A stretch of 64,000 nucleotides of DNA from the NCBI RefSeq assembly GCF_037975245.1, contig NC_092567.1:14710876-14774875 (forward strand), given 5' to 3'. Below, in pieces: positions 11,925 to 24,411 of this stretch. Source of the DNA: Apostichopus japonicus (taxonomy: Eukaryota > Echinodermata > Holothuroidea > Aspidochirotida > Stichopodidae). Below the pieces are notes generated by a model that was not told the origin of the DNA, did no database searches, and was given only the letters and a program-made list of their open reading frames with translations. Position numbers and translations under genes: made by a program. Within the stretch, counting starts at the first letter, position 1; every line of letters begins with the position of its first letter.

Positions 11925-12485
11925 CGGGGGGATTGAAACAAAACAGTTCCGGGCCTTGTACACCTCTTGGTTCGTTCCTCTCCCGCTATCTATCCGACGA
12001 CTCCCGAATTCTCTCTGCAGACGACCACAATCAAACAAATTATTTTTACACACTGCTGTCTACTTAACTAAATTGTGCCTTACCGTTCCGTTAAACAAAG
12101 ATGGCATTTATGGAGCAATATATCGACGGGAACCCCGTGGATTATCCGACAGTCTCTCCTACGTTATTAGTCATTCCATATAATGCACTGAACGTCTTAA
12201 AACCGATACCCTTTAAAAATGTCTGTTGAGCGGAGGAGAGCTAAAAGAGTCGAGTTCTTTTTTCTCTTTCTTTTCGACTATTTTTCTTCTTCCACTGGAT
12301 TTCTCGCGCGGTTTCATCGCTCGTTCGTGTCTGGCCATCAAATCTCTTCACCCGGTTGCATCCAGTCTTTTTCTCCTCGAGTATAGACTGCCTGCAACGA
12401 GAGCTCTCAATCTGAATTAACGGAGGGATGTGTCAGCCCTCGCCGTCTTTACTTCTTCCCCTCTTTTACGATTTTCTGCCGGTGA
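11925..12485. promoter_or_regulatory. CpG-rich pocket
   Basis: About 30 CpG over ~560 bp, peaking at 12301-12330 (TCTCGCGCGG) and 12420-12485. Two non-repetitive plus-strand frames of 90 and 64 codons overlap it, neither recognised. It could be a promoter or first-exon region, and no TATA or start context is convincing. Confidence 0.25.
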
Positions 12486-13029
12486 TACAACTGTCATCAC
12501 ACTTTGACAAAGTTACGATGATTTACGAGTCTCTGCTGTGTACATTTATGGTTACATCTATAGTATTCCCTATAGGTCTACTGATACATGTTACAGACAT
12601 TTAATAAAACTCCATAAATGACAAATTCCAGCAACCTCTCTGTGTTTGAAGGCACCACCCATTGATCTTCATCAATGAAAAAGCTCTGAGAGATACTCCA
12701 ACAAAACTAGCTGAAACATCTACAAAACAGTACACGCCATCTATACACCCATGCTGACACATTCTGGCCATAAATGTACCCGGCTTAGGAAAAGGGGTAC
12801 CTAGAGGGGGGAGGGGATCCCAATAACTTCACCAAATTTATTAACTTTCCATTCCTCTGAAATCTTGGATACTTTAGGCTTGCCTGATTTCTTTAACCAG
12901 CTTAACAAATAACTTACTTTAATCACCAAAACACTTCAAATGAAGATATGAATATATCCTCTGTGTGTGCAATGATGATTAATGTTAAACAACATACCAT
13001 TGTCAGGGATTACTGTAATTCAGCTTTAG

Positions 13030-13162
13030 AGTACAACAATTGCTCTGGGAATTTTATAAGTACAACATTTGCTCTGGGGAAATTACAAGTACAATGCTTT
13101 AAGGGAAGTTTATGAGTACAACGTTTGCTCCGGGAGGTTTAAGAGTACATTGTTCTTAAGGG
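13030..13162. repeat. Minisatellite, ~29-bp unit, 4.7 copies
   Basis: Each unit starts AGTACAAC(A/G) and continues TTTGCTC(T/C)GGG. Starts are at 13030, 13059, 13088, 13115 and 13144. Units are diverged (one is 27 bp). Confidence 0.85.
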
Positions 13163-15040
13163 TGTGGAGAAACGTTTCTGCAGAGGACCTTATCTCTTGT
13201 ATACTGATGAACTAACTGGATGGAAACTTTATCTCATACACACAAATAGATATCCCTAATCCTATTTTCCGGCCAATATATATATTTTGTTATTGTGAAT
13301 TTCTCTCAGCAACCAGCTTGCAAGACTGCAACATCACAGAAATCAATGAATTGTCCCAGAAATTGGTACCAAGGTTTGGGAGGTTGGGTTTTGTTTTTTG
13401 GCGACTGAAATTAAAACTTCTGAAAATATGCTAAAGTTTTGAAATGGCTTCTTCTCTTTCTGGAATGACTTGATTATGCAGATCATAGTTAAGAATTGGC
13501 AGGTTGTTAACTTAATTTTGACTGTAAAACTTGTTTCATATATCTCCGAGCACAATGCAACTTGTAAACCCAAGGTAGCAATGAAAAACAAAAACTTAGG
13601 CTTCTTTTAGTGTGTAGTTTACAATGTGGTCATTGTTTAACTCAATTTAAACTGCATACACTAAACTTCCACTTATAAATGCCAGAGGTAACAACCTGCA
13701 CGACTTAGACATAAAAAAAGGCATTTTGCAAACATTTTAATAAAAATCTCTAGTGGAAAATGAAAGATAATTTCAGGTAGATAGTAAACTAGCCTTTCAT
13801 TTTATGACCTAAGACCGCTATGGATATAAAGCACAGTTTCGTTCGAAACAACTGCTTTGCCACCCTCTGCCAGAGTGCAACCATTGTAGCATGTTACAGG
13901 TTACTGCTAAATTCACACAACAATTCACAGTGTGTATATAGCATACATATTAATACCTTTGTAGGTATAGACCTTTTTTATGGGTTAATTATATAATGAC
14001 TTAATAGTTGCTAGCAGACTCCACAAAATACACCACAGAGTAAACTATTTCGCTGCGAGCCTAGCTGCCATTGTGTAAACAATAAAAGTGTGTTGTCAAC
14101 AATATATATCCTAGCCTAATTTCGTCAATCAAAAAGAGGCCCCGAATAACAATTGCAACGGTATTAATCTATGGAAAACCACTAAATTGACACCTAGGCC
14201 AGTTTTGGGGAAATATATATGGAAATTCTTTCCTCAAACAAAAGGTTGGTTTGTTACAAACTGGTCTACTTTTCAGCTAGACTGCACTTACACAAAGTTT
14301 AGAACACAATGCATTTCTCACTGGAGGGAAATGTGTTGAGCTCCCCCAATCGAACACTGTACCACCACCGAGTGGATCTCCCTAATATTATATAGTCGTC
14401 CAAAATGAGTTTGACACATTAATTGATGTGGAGAACTCAATGACCGGGATAAAGCAGTACATGTTGTCCATAAGATGAGGGACAAATACAATTCACAGCA
14501 TGAACTTCACACATAATTGAAATTTGACCTTATGAAGTCAGAATTTTTAAACGGGAGGAAAAGTCAGCTGTTTGGAGGAGTTCCTTCGAGACGTCGACGA
14601 GGGACCTTGTTACAGACTTGGTGGCACACAGACAATATCTCACCTCATAGGCTTAGCATGAAGAAATGAAATTTCAATTCCAAATTGGCTGGTTCACATG
14701 ATTCCATAAAATGTCACAATCAGTTATCGTCATCTGCAATCGGGAGGTCATGTGACTAAGTAAAGTTTGACGGTCCCGCTAATAAAAGGCATAGTTGGGA
14801 TGGTCTCCATAGGACTGGGTTTGCAAGGTGGTTGTAATTACAGAAAAAGTGTGTCAAGGTCGACCAAATAATAGTAGATAAAAAAAACTACTCCTGCTGA
14901 AAACCTTTCCCAAGAACTTCCTACATGAAAGCTGTTCCTATGATACGGTTGGTGTTTCACTACAATACAACATACAAACAAGAAAGATGTAGTATAATCC
15001 TTCCAAAGTGTTCAGTCAACTTGTAAAAACAAATATCAAA
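13163..15040. other. Non-coding, nothing recognised
   Basis: Unique-looking AT-rich sequence. No domain, RNA gene or repeat structure that I can support. Confidence 0.6.
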
Positions 15041-15093
15041 CTGTATGCATGATGTTATGCAGTGTTATGCATGATGTTATGCATGATGTTATG
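15041..15093. repeat. Short tandem repeat of ATGCATGATGTT
   Basis: Roughly four degenerate copies of a 12-13-bp unit (TATGCATGATGTT) directly abut the SINE that follows. ATGTTAT at 15086-15092 is repeated at 15348-15354 just after the SINE tail and may be its target-site duplication, although the local repetition weakens this. Confidence 0.75.
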
Positions 15094-15160
15094 TGGAGTG
15101 TTAGCTCAGTGGTTAACGCCAGTGCCTTTCAATCATAAGGTCCCCAGTTCGAGTCACTCC
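15094..15160 (+). promoter_or_regulatory. Internal Pol III promoter (A and B boxes) of the SINE
   Basis: A box and B box are about 30 bp apart, as in tRNA genes. The tRNA-like fold has a good acceptor stem but an irregular anticodon arm (CCTT with an 8-nt loop) and a poor T stem, so this is not a functional tRNA gene. Confidence 0.7.
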
Positions 15161-15347
15161 AAGATTAATGTATGTCGTCCAGTTACAGAGTTGTTGACAA
15201 TTGACAATTCATAATCATGGACGCTAAATATGAATCTAAGAGACTGACTTCGGTCAGCTTGCGGCTTTGATAAGCCAATGAGGCTTCTTCGCGAGTTCCT
15301 GCTTGCAGGAGGATCTAAAATACATACATAAATACACACATACATAC
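15094..15347 (+). mobile_element. tRNA-derived SINE, copy 1
   Basis: A ~69-bp tRNA-like head carries a Pol III A box (TAGCTCAGTGGTTAACG, 15102-15118) and B box (AGTTCGAGTC, 15146-15155). Its ends TGGAGTG and CACTCCA pair as a perfect 7-bp acceptor-like stem. The body holds three perfect stem-loops in a row: CTGAC-TTCG-GTCAG (15244-15257), GGCTT-TGAT-AAGCC (15263-15276) and TCCTGC-TT-GCAGGA (15297-15310). The 3' end is a degenerate (CATA)n tail from about 15320. A 7-bp candidate target duplication flanks it. No protein is encoded; mobilisation would depend on a LINE elsewhere. Copy 2 lies inverted at 39825-40075. Confidence 0.85.
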
Positions 15348-15781
15348 ATGTTATTACAATGTGTGAGTTTCTTTGCTGTAATTTTCAATTTCTATTTATT
15401 TATGCATGGAATGCACTTAACTCAAGGCTTAGAGGTCAGTCAATATTGCCCCTCAAATATACTAGAAAATTGAATTATGGTTCACGCTTATATGAACAAT
15501 CTTCAATATGCATTTCACTAACCTAGTATCATCAAAAAGATTTACTGAGATTATTCATTAACCAATTAATTAACCCAATACCAAAATGTGAATGGTTTGA
15601 GCCATACTTAGGTTAGAACATCCCCTCCATGGTACCACTTTTGTAGACTTTCAGCAACTTTTAGTGAGGAGGGTGCATGAAATAGACCATAACAAGTACA
15701 TTTAACAATATTTCTCTTCTGGGATGAGGGGGGGGGGGAGGTTTTGAGCTACCTACGTCCATCTGTCCGCCTTACATCTAT

Positions 15782-15782
15782 G

Positions 15783-15819
<37 letters not shown>

Positions 15820-15870
15820 ATATATATACATATATATATATATATAAACATATATATAAACATATATATA

Positions 15871-15903
<33 letters not shown>
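15782..15903. repeat. (TA)n microsatellite with ATATAAACAT inserts
   Basis: About 120 bp of TA dinucleotides interrupted by regularly spaced AAACA, giving a TATATAAACA sub-period. The minus-strand Tyr/Ile/Cys-rich frame is a translation of this repeat. Confidence 0.95.
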
Positions 15904-15904
<1 letters not shown>

Positions 15905-16409
15905 TAAGTATATATCAACGTTATCAAATTTAAACACAAAAATGGAGGCCAACAGTATTACATGCCTTCATCGGTGAGGTTTGCCTAGACAGTAACCTAG
16001 GTTACTAAATAAAGCTTATAAACTTGGAAACACAATATTAGCCAATAACTACAGTAATAATATTCTGTATCATGTCTAGTTCCTTTGTAAAGGACTGTAT
16101 AGGCAATACCAACCTAATCAAGTACAAAAAGAACAGGATAATGGTACTCCTAGCTACACATTTGTTGTCACCCATGCATGCATGTTGTCAATACCATCAT
16201 TTTCAATGGCGAATAAGATTTAATCAAAGCTGAATAAAAGTCTCTGTCAGCAAATACTGGCAAAAATCGACTAGACATTATTGACAGCTAAAATATACTT
16301 GACTATGTACTGTTGTACAAATAGTGGCTACACATATTATTCATACATTGAAATTAAAATTAAACCATACTACTTTAGTTATCCCCATACATACAGTACA
16401 CATATATAC

Positions 16410-16804
16410 CAATAGTCAAACGACTGTTGCATTTATCATGCTACAGTACAGACGACTGACCATCAACAACAGCAGTCTGTCCGCTGAACCGACAGAATAA
16501 CTATCAATGACGGACAAAAAAAAATTCCGCTGTTGAACCTCGTTTCGCCTACAGCAAATTATAAAAGTTCTACAGAGCAATTTCGGCCGCTCTGGGATAA
16601 TCGGCCGCATACAAACAACAACGTGGACAAACATCCCGCATAATTGGCACATCGATACGAGTGATATCACATGTCCCGATTACAATTCACTTTCACACTT
16701 CTGTGAATTCATAAAGAGCCAAGGTTTTTCCTTTTCCGTCTTTCATCGTTATATATTATCACTCTGTCGGTGAATTCTTCTGAGAAACCGTCAAATGTTT
16801 TTTG

Positions 16805-16838
<34 letters not shown>

Positions 16839-17010
16839 GAAAAGTGCACCCTTGTCTATTGCAACCTACATTTGACAGTTTAAGCACGCATCCATAGGTC
16901 ACTCATAGTGAACTGTGCCGTGGCATAAAAGTGGTCACATCGATTCCGATGACATTAATATATTCCAGACCTGACATATGAAACGATTTTTCCCGTGAGC
17001 TTCGGATCGA
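16410..17010. promoter_or_regulatory. CpG-enriched segment with poly-T interruption
   Basis: Moderately CpG-rich at 16420-16680 and again at 16890-17010, separated by a T27 run at 16805-16831. Minus-strand frames of 84 and 63 codons overlap it, unrecognised. Possible regulatory sequence. Confidence 0.2.
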
Positions 17011-17099
17011 GCCTTCCTGATATTTCGTCTGTATTTTTTTTAAACTCTGCCCGTGGCTCTCAAAGGCCTTAACGTATTGTAATACATCTAACATGCACG

Positions 17100-18625
17100 C
17101 TCACCCACTCCCGTCTTTAAACAACACTCTCATCGGATGTAGTTAAAGAAAAAACAACGTCTAGCAAAAACATTCATTTTACCCTCAACAAGTTGGCAAT
17201 ATGACATGTTGGTGTCATCTTTACCCTAAAAATATTTAAATTCATGAAGGAAAAAAAAAATATGTTCCGCTATCTTCGATGATCGCGATAAATATTCTCC
17301 GAAAAAGAGTGTGATTGATACTATTATATGAATTGAAATACAGTATGAGTTCAAAACAATTGGATATTGTAGATGGTTGGAACTTTGAATAACTCTGACT
17401 TAAGCATTGCCATATTCACAGATTACTAGATAACCCTCAATGTACGGTTAAAGAGATCTATAAAAGCCAACTTAAAATGTCATTGTTAAAGTAAACAATA
17501 AAATTCCATTAATTGGGGGCAGACAAACTTATCTCACTTTAAGTTATATACATACTGAATTTTCATTACAATTTTAAAGGCAAACCTACAAAGTGTATGC
17601 CATATTATTTTTTTAATCCTTTAACATGGATCCATATTTATGGATGACATACTACAATAAATGTTACATCATGTTTGTTATGTATGCTTGCCACAATGTT
17701 ATCTGAAAAGGGTAGCCTTAGATCTGATGTAATGTAACATTTGCAACCATCTCCATGTACTTTCACCGACGTGACTCTAACAATTCTTGAAAATGTAGTA
17801 AAATTTTAGATCTTTTGGCACTACAGGTGACAGAGCTCATGCATATATACATGAACATTCTCTGTGGGTCCGTGCTGTCACACTTACCTACACATTCTGT
17901 ATTAGAGCTTTCATGTAATGTTTCACATTACGTCCAATTATGTCCATTAGTGTCACATAAAAACCACATAAAAGGGCACATTCTGCCTCTGAAGATCCTG
18001 CTAGGATTGAAACGTCAGGCCCACTTACTTTTACACATTCTCTTACACAGGCTCTTTAGTAGATGAGCAGTTTGCCAACAGTTCTGTTTTATGTTGAATA
18101 TTAATGTGACACATTAAACTCTGTTTTCATTAGTGGCTGTAATTGTTGTATACTGCCCTCCATATTATCAGGCCTACTCAGGCCTACTCTCTCATCTCTT
18201 TTTAACCTGACTTGGAAACTCTGATTGGAGTTGGGGTTAGATATTAGAATAGAACCTGATCATTTCTACTTTTATTTTGTTTCTATCATTTTTAAATAAT
18301 ATCAAAGTTTAGCCTGCAATGGCTACATGAGCCATTCGGTTTTAAGATTATTACAATCGCAACTCATCAATATATAAAATAATGTATACTCATTCTGTTA
18401 CATAAAGAACAAGTGAAGGTAATTAATTACACCTGAGAACAGCTTGGTACAAAAAAAAAAGAGAATACATGTTTATTTATGGTAAAATGCAAGTTAATTG
18501 CATCAAAGATTCTTGGCCATGGATATATTTTACATATTAAACTTTCACTGCTCCTGAAAAAGAGTAATTACCATCATTGTGGATGTAAACAACTAAATCT
18601 GGGACAAACTATATGGTTAACTACT
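17100..18625. other. Non-coding AT-rich stretch
   Basis: No gene, RNA or repeat family recognised apart from short A runs and the directly repeated CAGGCCTACT near 18170-18190. Confidence 0.6.
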
Positions 18626-18628
18626 GGT

Positions 18629-19110
18629 GAAACAAACTCTGGACCAACTAATGAAAAAAACTCTGGACCAGCTAATGAAACAAACTCTCGATTAGCTAAC
18701 GAAACAAGCTCTGGACTAACTAATGAAACAAACTCTGGACCAGCTAATGAAACAAACTCTGGACCAGCTAATGAAACAAACTCTGGACCAGCTAATTAAA
18801 CAAACTCTGGACCAACTAATGAAAAAAACTCTGGACCAGCTAATGAAACAAGCTCTGGACCGGCTAATGAAACAACTCTGGACCAGCTTATGAAACAAGC
18901 TCTGGACCAACTAATGCAACAAACTCTGGACCGGCTAATGAAACAAACTCTGGACCAACTAATGCAACAAACTCTGGACCAACTAATGCAACAAACTCTG
19001 GACCGGCTAATGAAACAAACTCTGGACCAACTAATGCAACAAACTCTGGACCAGCTAATGCAACAAACTCTGGACATACTAATAAAACACACTCTGGACC
19101 GGCTACTGAA
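18629..19110. repeat. 24-bp VNTR, about 20 units
   Basis: The unit is ACAAACTCTGGACCAGCTAATGA. The first half mostly has AATGAAAC and the second half mostly AATGCAAC, so two subfamilies are spatially sorted. Because 24 is divisible by three, several frames stay open and translate as ETNSGPAN or LDQLMQQT repeats. A TAA at 18797-18799 and a length change near 18868-18875 break the plus frame, so I do not call it coding. Confidence 0.95.
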
Positions 19111-20231
19111 ATATTCTCTAGAGTCTGGTCCAGTTGCGTATTTTAAGTATGGAAAGCATTGTACTATTAGGTCTTCTGTATTATTCCCTATTAAGACACA
19201 TATATTTACTTTATGAGCTGCCTAGCGTATAACATTTCCACTTGATGTTTTTTATTCAATTCTTGCATTACGTGATGATGGGAGTCAAAACTCGTCTGTT
19301 TGAGTAGCTGCAAGAACTGTCTGGAGCCACCAGCCAATCATATTCAAGATATTAAATTCGCTACTGAAATTAAAATTCTGCCATGTAGTTTGTTTACTCT
19401 CTAACTGTTCTGTTTCGTTTGAAATTATTTGACAATTTTAATTCACAGATCAATTTATAATATCATACCAATTAAACACCAATGTAAATTGTACTTATTC
19501 CAAAGAGATATGACTTTATACTTCTCCTTGACACATTTATTATTAATTAATATTTCTTTTCTCTCAATGTTTTGTTTTTTCATTTATTTGTCAGAGGTTG
19601 TGCTAATGTACACATGCACCCACTTCATCGCCCAATCAGCTTCCAACTAATGAAGAGCAGGTGCGTTTGAAATCTATTTGAACATGTTGCTGCTTTGGTC
19701 CTCACCATGGCTTCTGTATTGATAATCATGACGGTCTGGCAGATTCAAGTGAGACAAACGACATCAAATTTTTGTACAAATACCTTCGCATGAGGTTATC
19801 TAACAGGTAAACTCAAATCTATGATTAATATCACACTCATGTTTTTTCAGCACTATTTAGTTAATTGTCATATAATACTGATGTAGTTTCACCAAATGTT
19901 GAAGTGTGTTGCCATGCCTAACGTGCAAGCCCTTTAGCTAGGGTATATCCCATCTATCCATACTCCACTAACAAGTCTAAAATCCAGCTTCTGATTGGCT
20001 GTATATTTTATCCCCAAATGCATGATGGGAACATAATGATGTCGCCAAAAAAAGAATCACATACAAATCTAAAGAAACTTTTATGAGACCATGTATTAAG
20101 TCATCCAAAAAGTACATGAATCCATGTTTCCAAGTCTGAGTCAACCTAAAAATGTAACTTTTTGTCCTGCGACTCAAGAAAAGGATTCTTACTTTATTAA
20201 TCAGCCGCTGAGGACATATCTATCTTCTTAT

Positions 20232-20268
<37 letters not shown>

Positions 20269-21569
20269 CACGGACAGAACATCACGTAGCTTATAATTTA
20301 TTGTCCCAATTAATTCTAAAAAAATTTCAGCTCTCAGACGCTTTTCATATTAATACTATAAATCTTTTCCCAAACAAGCCCCAAAAAAACAAAACCTGAA
20401 AACTTTTCCTCTTAATTTGAAATGAAACTTGACTAGTAAAACATGTGAACTGGCATTGTTCCAGATGTTGGCATCAAATATTATCAACAACTTACCCCAA
20501 GATAAATGGAAAAAATGCTTAAGGATTGTATAAGGCCAAATTTGATTTGATTTGTTTCGATTTTCCACAGATAATAAATATATACATGAGGAGGGAACAA
20601 TTTACAACAAAAATTTCGTTATTTTCTTTTGTCTTTCTTCTTTTGTTTTTTTCCTTTTCTTTTTAAACATTTGAACAGAGCAATCGTTAGATAAAAACTT
20701 GACATACATCTTCAAGAAAGTAGGGAAATAGGACACTGATGAGGGAATTACAGGATGATGAATCACAATTAATAGTAAAAACAAATTAATTGTTCATCAG
20801 GTAATATATTAATGGGAATAGAGGACCACATGCTACTAATTCAACAGAGCTCTGAATCACCAGAATCACGCATCCTCACCTGAAGAGAAATTAGCACATC
20901 AGGATGTGAACCCTCAACAGTGTCTGCTCAAGGTTAAGTTTACTATTTCCCAAGGGTTACAAACTAAAGCCAACAGAAAGCTCATTTAAAAACACACTAT
21001 CCGTGCGATGATCCTTGAATGAACACCGGCTTATATGTCAAGTCTTCTCTCATCCGATGAGTGTGAAAAGAATTATACGAGCCAGGTGTGCACTGGTCCC
21101 CGCCCCCCCCTCATTAATGCTCCCTGGGGGCTGCCACTTAATGCCCCACCCTCCCATCTGAGGGATGGGAATGTTCCTCAGTGTCTGAACACTTTTGCAA
21201 CTACTGGGGGAAGGTCCTGGTACCCATTATTCATCATCACTGCAATGTAGCCGTAGTGAATAAAGTTTTTTTTTTATCTTTTTCAAAAATCAGTTTGAAG
21301 AACAGAACCTAACCTAACTCAGAACTACCAAACCCACAGAAGACTATTAAACCTTCAAACGACACATCACAACAACAAACAACAGTAAACAATCTGGCCC
21401 AACAACAACTAATAGAAATTAACTAAATCATAATAATAGAAACAAAAGGCCATTGAGCAAGAGAAAGATGAAGGATACCTTGCTCCAAAATGGCAATCAA
21501 AGATCCTAAGGAACCGTTCCGATCGAATTAAGTCAAATAAGAATTCACAAAAAAAATAACGAACGAAGT
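19111..21569. other. Non-coding with long T run
   Basis: Contains T34 at 20235-20268, pyrimidine-rich sequence near 20620-20665 and no supported gene. The ORFs are short and unrecognised. Confidence 0.6.
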
Positions 21570-21615
21570 AGGCACTTTGGATGGTAGAATGAGAAGGATG
21601 GGCAATGACCGGAGA
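21570..21615 (+). repeat. Dispersed repeat B, left fragment
   Basis: AGGCACTTTGGATGGTAGAA followed by GGGCAATGACCGGAGA matches the left end of the full copy at 38207. Similarity stops at the first arm of the central hairpin. The missing right part has its nearest match 1.1 kb downstream (22738). Confidence 0.7.
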
Positions 21616-22737
21616 AATTTTGGACATTGGGTAAAAAATGACAATAAAATGTAGAAACTTTTTGCAAAATACTATTGATCCTTATTTGAGCTTTTCTTTC
21701 TTTGGAAGGGGGGGGGGGGGAGTGAGGGGTATAGGGGTGATGGCAAATAGGACACTGACATCAGCTAGCAGAATCTACCAGCAAAAGTGTCTAATTGGGA
21801 TAAAATGGCTGGATCAGGTTTTATAAAGTGCCATTGTGGTAAAATGCAAAAGTAACGGATCTTAACGATAACTCCAAGATGGTTCTACAAATCATCCACA
21901 GCTGACCGAATAAAATACGTAAAAAAAAATTTCCCTTAGCTGTACATAAAAATAAAAAAGATATAAAAAAAAAATTATCATACAAAAAAAAGTAAATACA
22001 AAAGAGGAAGTTAAACCGAGAGCAGAGGTTTCTCTGGTTGTTTTGAAGAATCCGCGATGATGTCAGGAGGCTAATGAGGGAGTAGTAAAAGAACGCTCTC
22101 AGCGATACGTACGAAGTCAGGATTTCAAAGATTTCATGGGGGATAAAGAAATGGTAGGGTTGAAATCATCCTCTAGGGAACTCAGCTAGAATGGGATAAG
22201 AACCCTTCTATGAGATCTCAAGGAGCCGGAGATTCACTCAGGAGAGGTACTTAAATGGCTTCGGTGATATGTATCAACGGCGGAATGGGCTGCATGAACG
22301 ATAACTGGGTCTTAACTGGAAATAGAATTTCTGGAAAATGACACTTTTGGTTAATAAAAGTGTAACGTTACATCTACTATCTAGTCTCTTGGAAATTTCT
22401 TATGTCATCCCCACTCGAGGGATGTCAAAATTGATTCATAAAAATTCAAGAATATGAGAGTGGAGGGGTGCGGGGGGGGGGGAAGAATAAAGAAAAGTGC
22501 AAAGACAGGTGGATATTTTGTAAGACTACACTGCTGAGGTAGGTTTGCTGCAAAAGTACAAGATGTATCGGATACATCCCTAAAGTGGAAGAAAAAGAAG
22601 AACTTCTTGAAGGCGACGGACGTTTTTTCTCGTTTATTCTGCATGGACTCGACATTTCGTCCTAAATGATGACACAAACAGGTTTGACCCAATTCCTATA
22701 TGCACATTAGACTGGCTATGTCATAGAGGGAGGGGGG

Positions 22738-22832
22738 GACAGTGTTAAAAGGTTGTAACCAGTTCATTCTAGGCACGGTAGAACGGGGGAGCTAAGGTTG
22801 TGGGGAGACAGGTGAGCGAGGAGCATAATAAA
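22738..22832 (+). repeat. Dispersed repeat B, right fragment
   Basis: ACAGTGTTAAAAGGTTGTAAC, then CACGGTAGAACGGGGGAGCTAA, then GGGGAGACAGGTGAGCGAGG. It matches the right two thirds of family B and may be the other half of the copy broken at 21615. Confidence 0.75.
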
Positions 22833-23746
22833 CGTATCTATTTAATACGGTCATAGGTCATTGTCGATATTTGCTTGGATAAGAAAAGAGACTTTTCCCA
22901 AGATTTTAAAAGTCCTTTGTGACATTAAAACCAAATTAAACGCACCACCATTATGTAGAACTGTAGTTTGAAATGTTGAAACATTTTTCAGATGCGATTT
23001 TTCAGAAAAGACAATGGTAAACAGAATCATGCGTCCAGCTGCTTTAACTTCAAAATAAAATTAAAAAAATACTCAAACATCCATTACTCTGGCAACTTGG
23101 CAAACCATTTCAGGAGTTGAATATAACTGTAACAATGTCAAACATTACAGGCTATTTAATATCACATAATTCAATTTATCTAACTTACAAGCTAAATTTA
23201 TTTAGCAAAATCATTGACACTGAATCCCAAAAGCCGTCTGAACAACACACTATCGCGGCCAGACACATCAATCAATTTTTAACTTTGCAATTTCGACACC
23301 TTATTTGCTTTTTTCAACAATAAATATGTGAGAGTGCTTTAAAAAGTATTTAGCCAGTAGGACATCTATTTGCACAACGATTAGAAAAATATCATGGCAT
23401 CCGACCTTTTCCTCAACTCCGTTTTTAAAAATTTCATTTCTCTTTATGGGATTGACTTTTAGAGGAGGGTTCAAATCAGCTTCTAAACAAAGCTTGCTCT
23501 CAGAGACCTATAAGATAACTATTGCCAAAACAATTTCCCAAAAGAAACAGTTGCAGCTCCTGCCAGACATTGTGAATTTATTCGCAAACAGTAGTAAATT
23601 ACACAACAAAATATAACTAAATATTAGTGAAATCCCATCATCCCAAGATACACAGTTAGAGCGAGCTCTGTCTTTTTTGTGTTGGGTTCAATAGGTTATT
23701 ACTATGTATCATCTTTAGCATACCAATGGGGAGTAATTTTATATGA

Positions 23747-24411
23747 AGTAGCAAAGTAAAATCCTATGCTAAGTAGACAAAGTTCTACACAAATGCAAGG
23801 CAATGTAGAGTAGACAAACTGATATACAAAGGCAAGATTGCATGGCAAAATAATATGCAAAGTAGAAAAAACTGCTACACAAGTGTAAGATTGCATAGTG
23901 AAATAATATGCAAAGTAGACAAACTGATATACAAAGGCAAGATTACATAACAAAATACTATGCAAAGTTGACAAACTTCTACACAAATGTAAGATTGCAT
24001 AGTGAAATAATATGCAAAGTAGACAAACTGATATACAAAGGCAAGATTGCATGGCAAAATAATATGTAAAGTAGAAAAAACTGCTACACAAGTGTAAGAT
24101 TGCATAGTGAAATAATATGCAAAGTAGACAAACTGATATACAAAGGCAAGATTGCATAGTAAAGTAATATGCAAAGTAGAAAAAACTGCTACACAAGTGT
24201 AAGATTGCATAGTGAAATAATATGCAAAGTAGACAAATTGATATACAAAGGCAAGATTGCATGGCAAAATACTATGCAAAGTAGACAAAATTCTACACAA
24301 ATGTAAGATCGCATAGTAAAATAATATGCAAAGTAGACAAACTGATATACAATGTAAGATTGCATAGTAAAATATTATGCAAAGTACATAAATTGATATA
24401 CAAAGCTGTAA
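23747..24411. repeat. Tandem array with 52/53-bp dimeric higher-order repeat
   Basis: Two monomer types alternate. One begins GTAGACAAACTGATATACAA (52 bp), the other GTAGAAAAAACTGCTACACA (53 bp). Each ends AATAATATGCAAA. The second type is spaced 105 or 209 bp apart, showing a ~105-bp dimer unit. Minus-strand frames of 186 and 141 codons (ILFHYAILHLC-like repeats) are by-products. Confidence 0.95.

Noticed and set aside
15094-15162. Possible functional tRNA gene
   Set aside because: A and B boxes are good, but the anticodon arm and T stem do not fold properly and the sequence continues into a SINE body and tail.
15749-15952. 67-codon Tyr/Ile-rich ORF
   Set aside because: Translation of the TA microsatellite.
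18629-19110. CRISPR-like regular repeat array
   Set aside because: Units are contiguous 24-mers with no unique spacers, in a eukaryotic setting.
23702-24300. 186- and 141-codon Cys/Leu/Tyr-rich minus-strand ORFs resembling membrane proteins
   Set aside because: They are translations of the ~105-bp dimeric satellite, with two overlapping frames giving the same repeated peptides.
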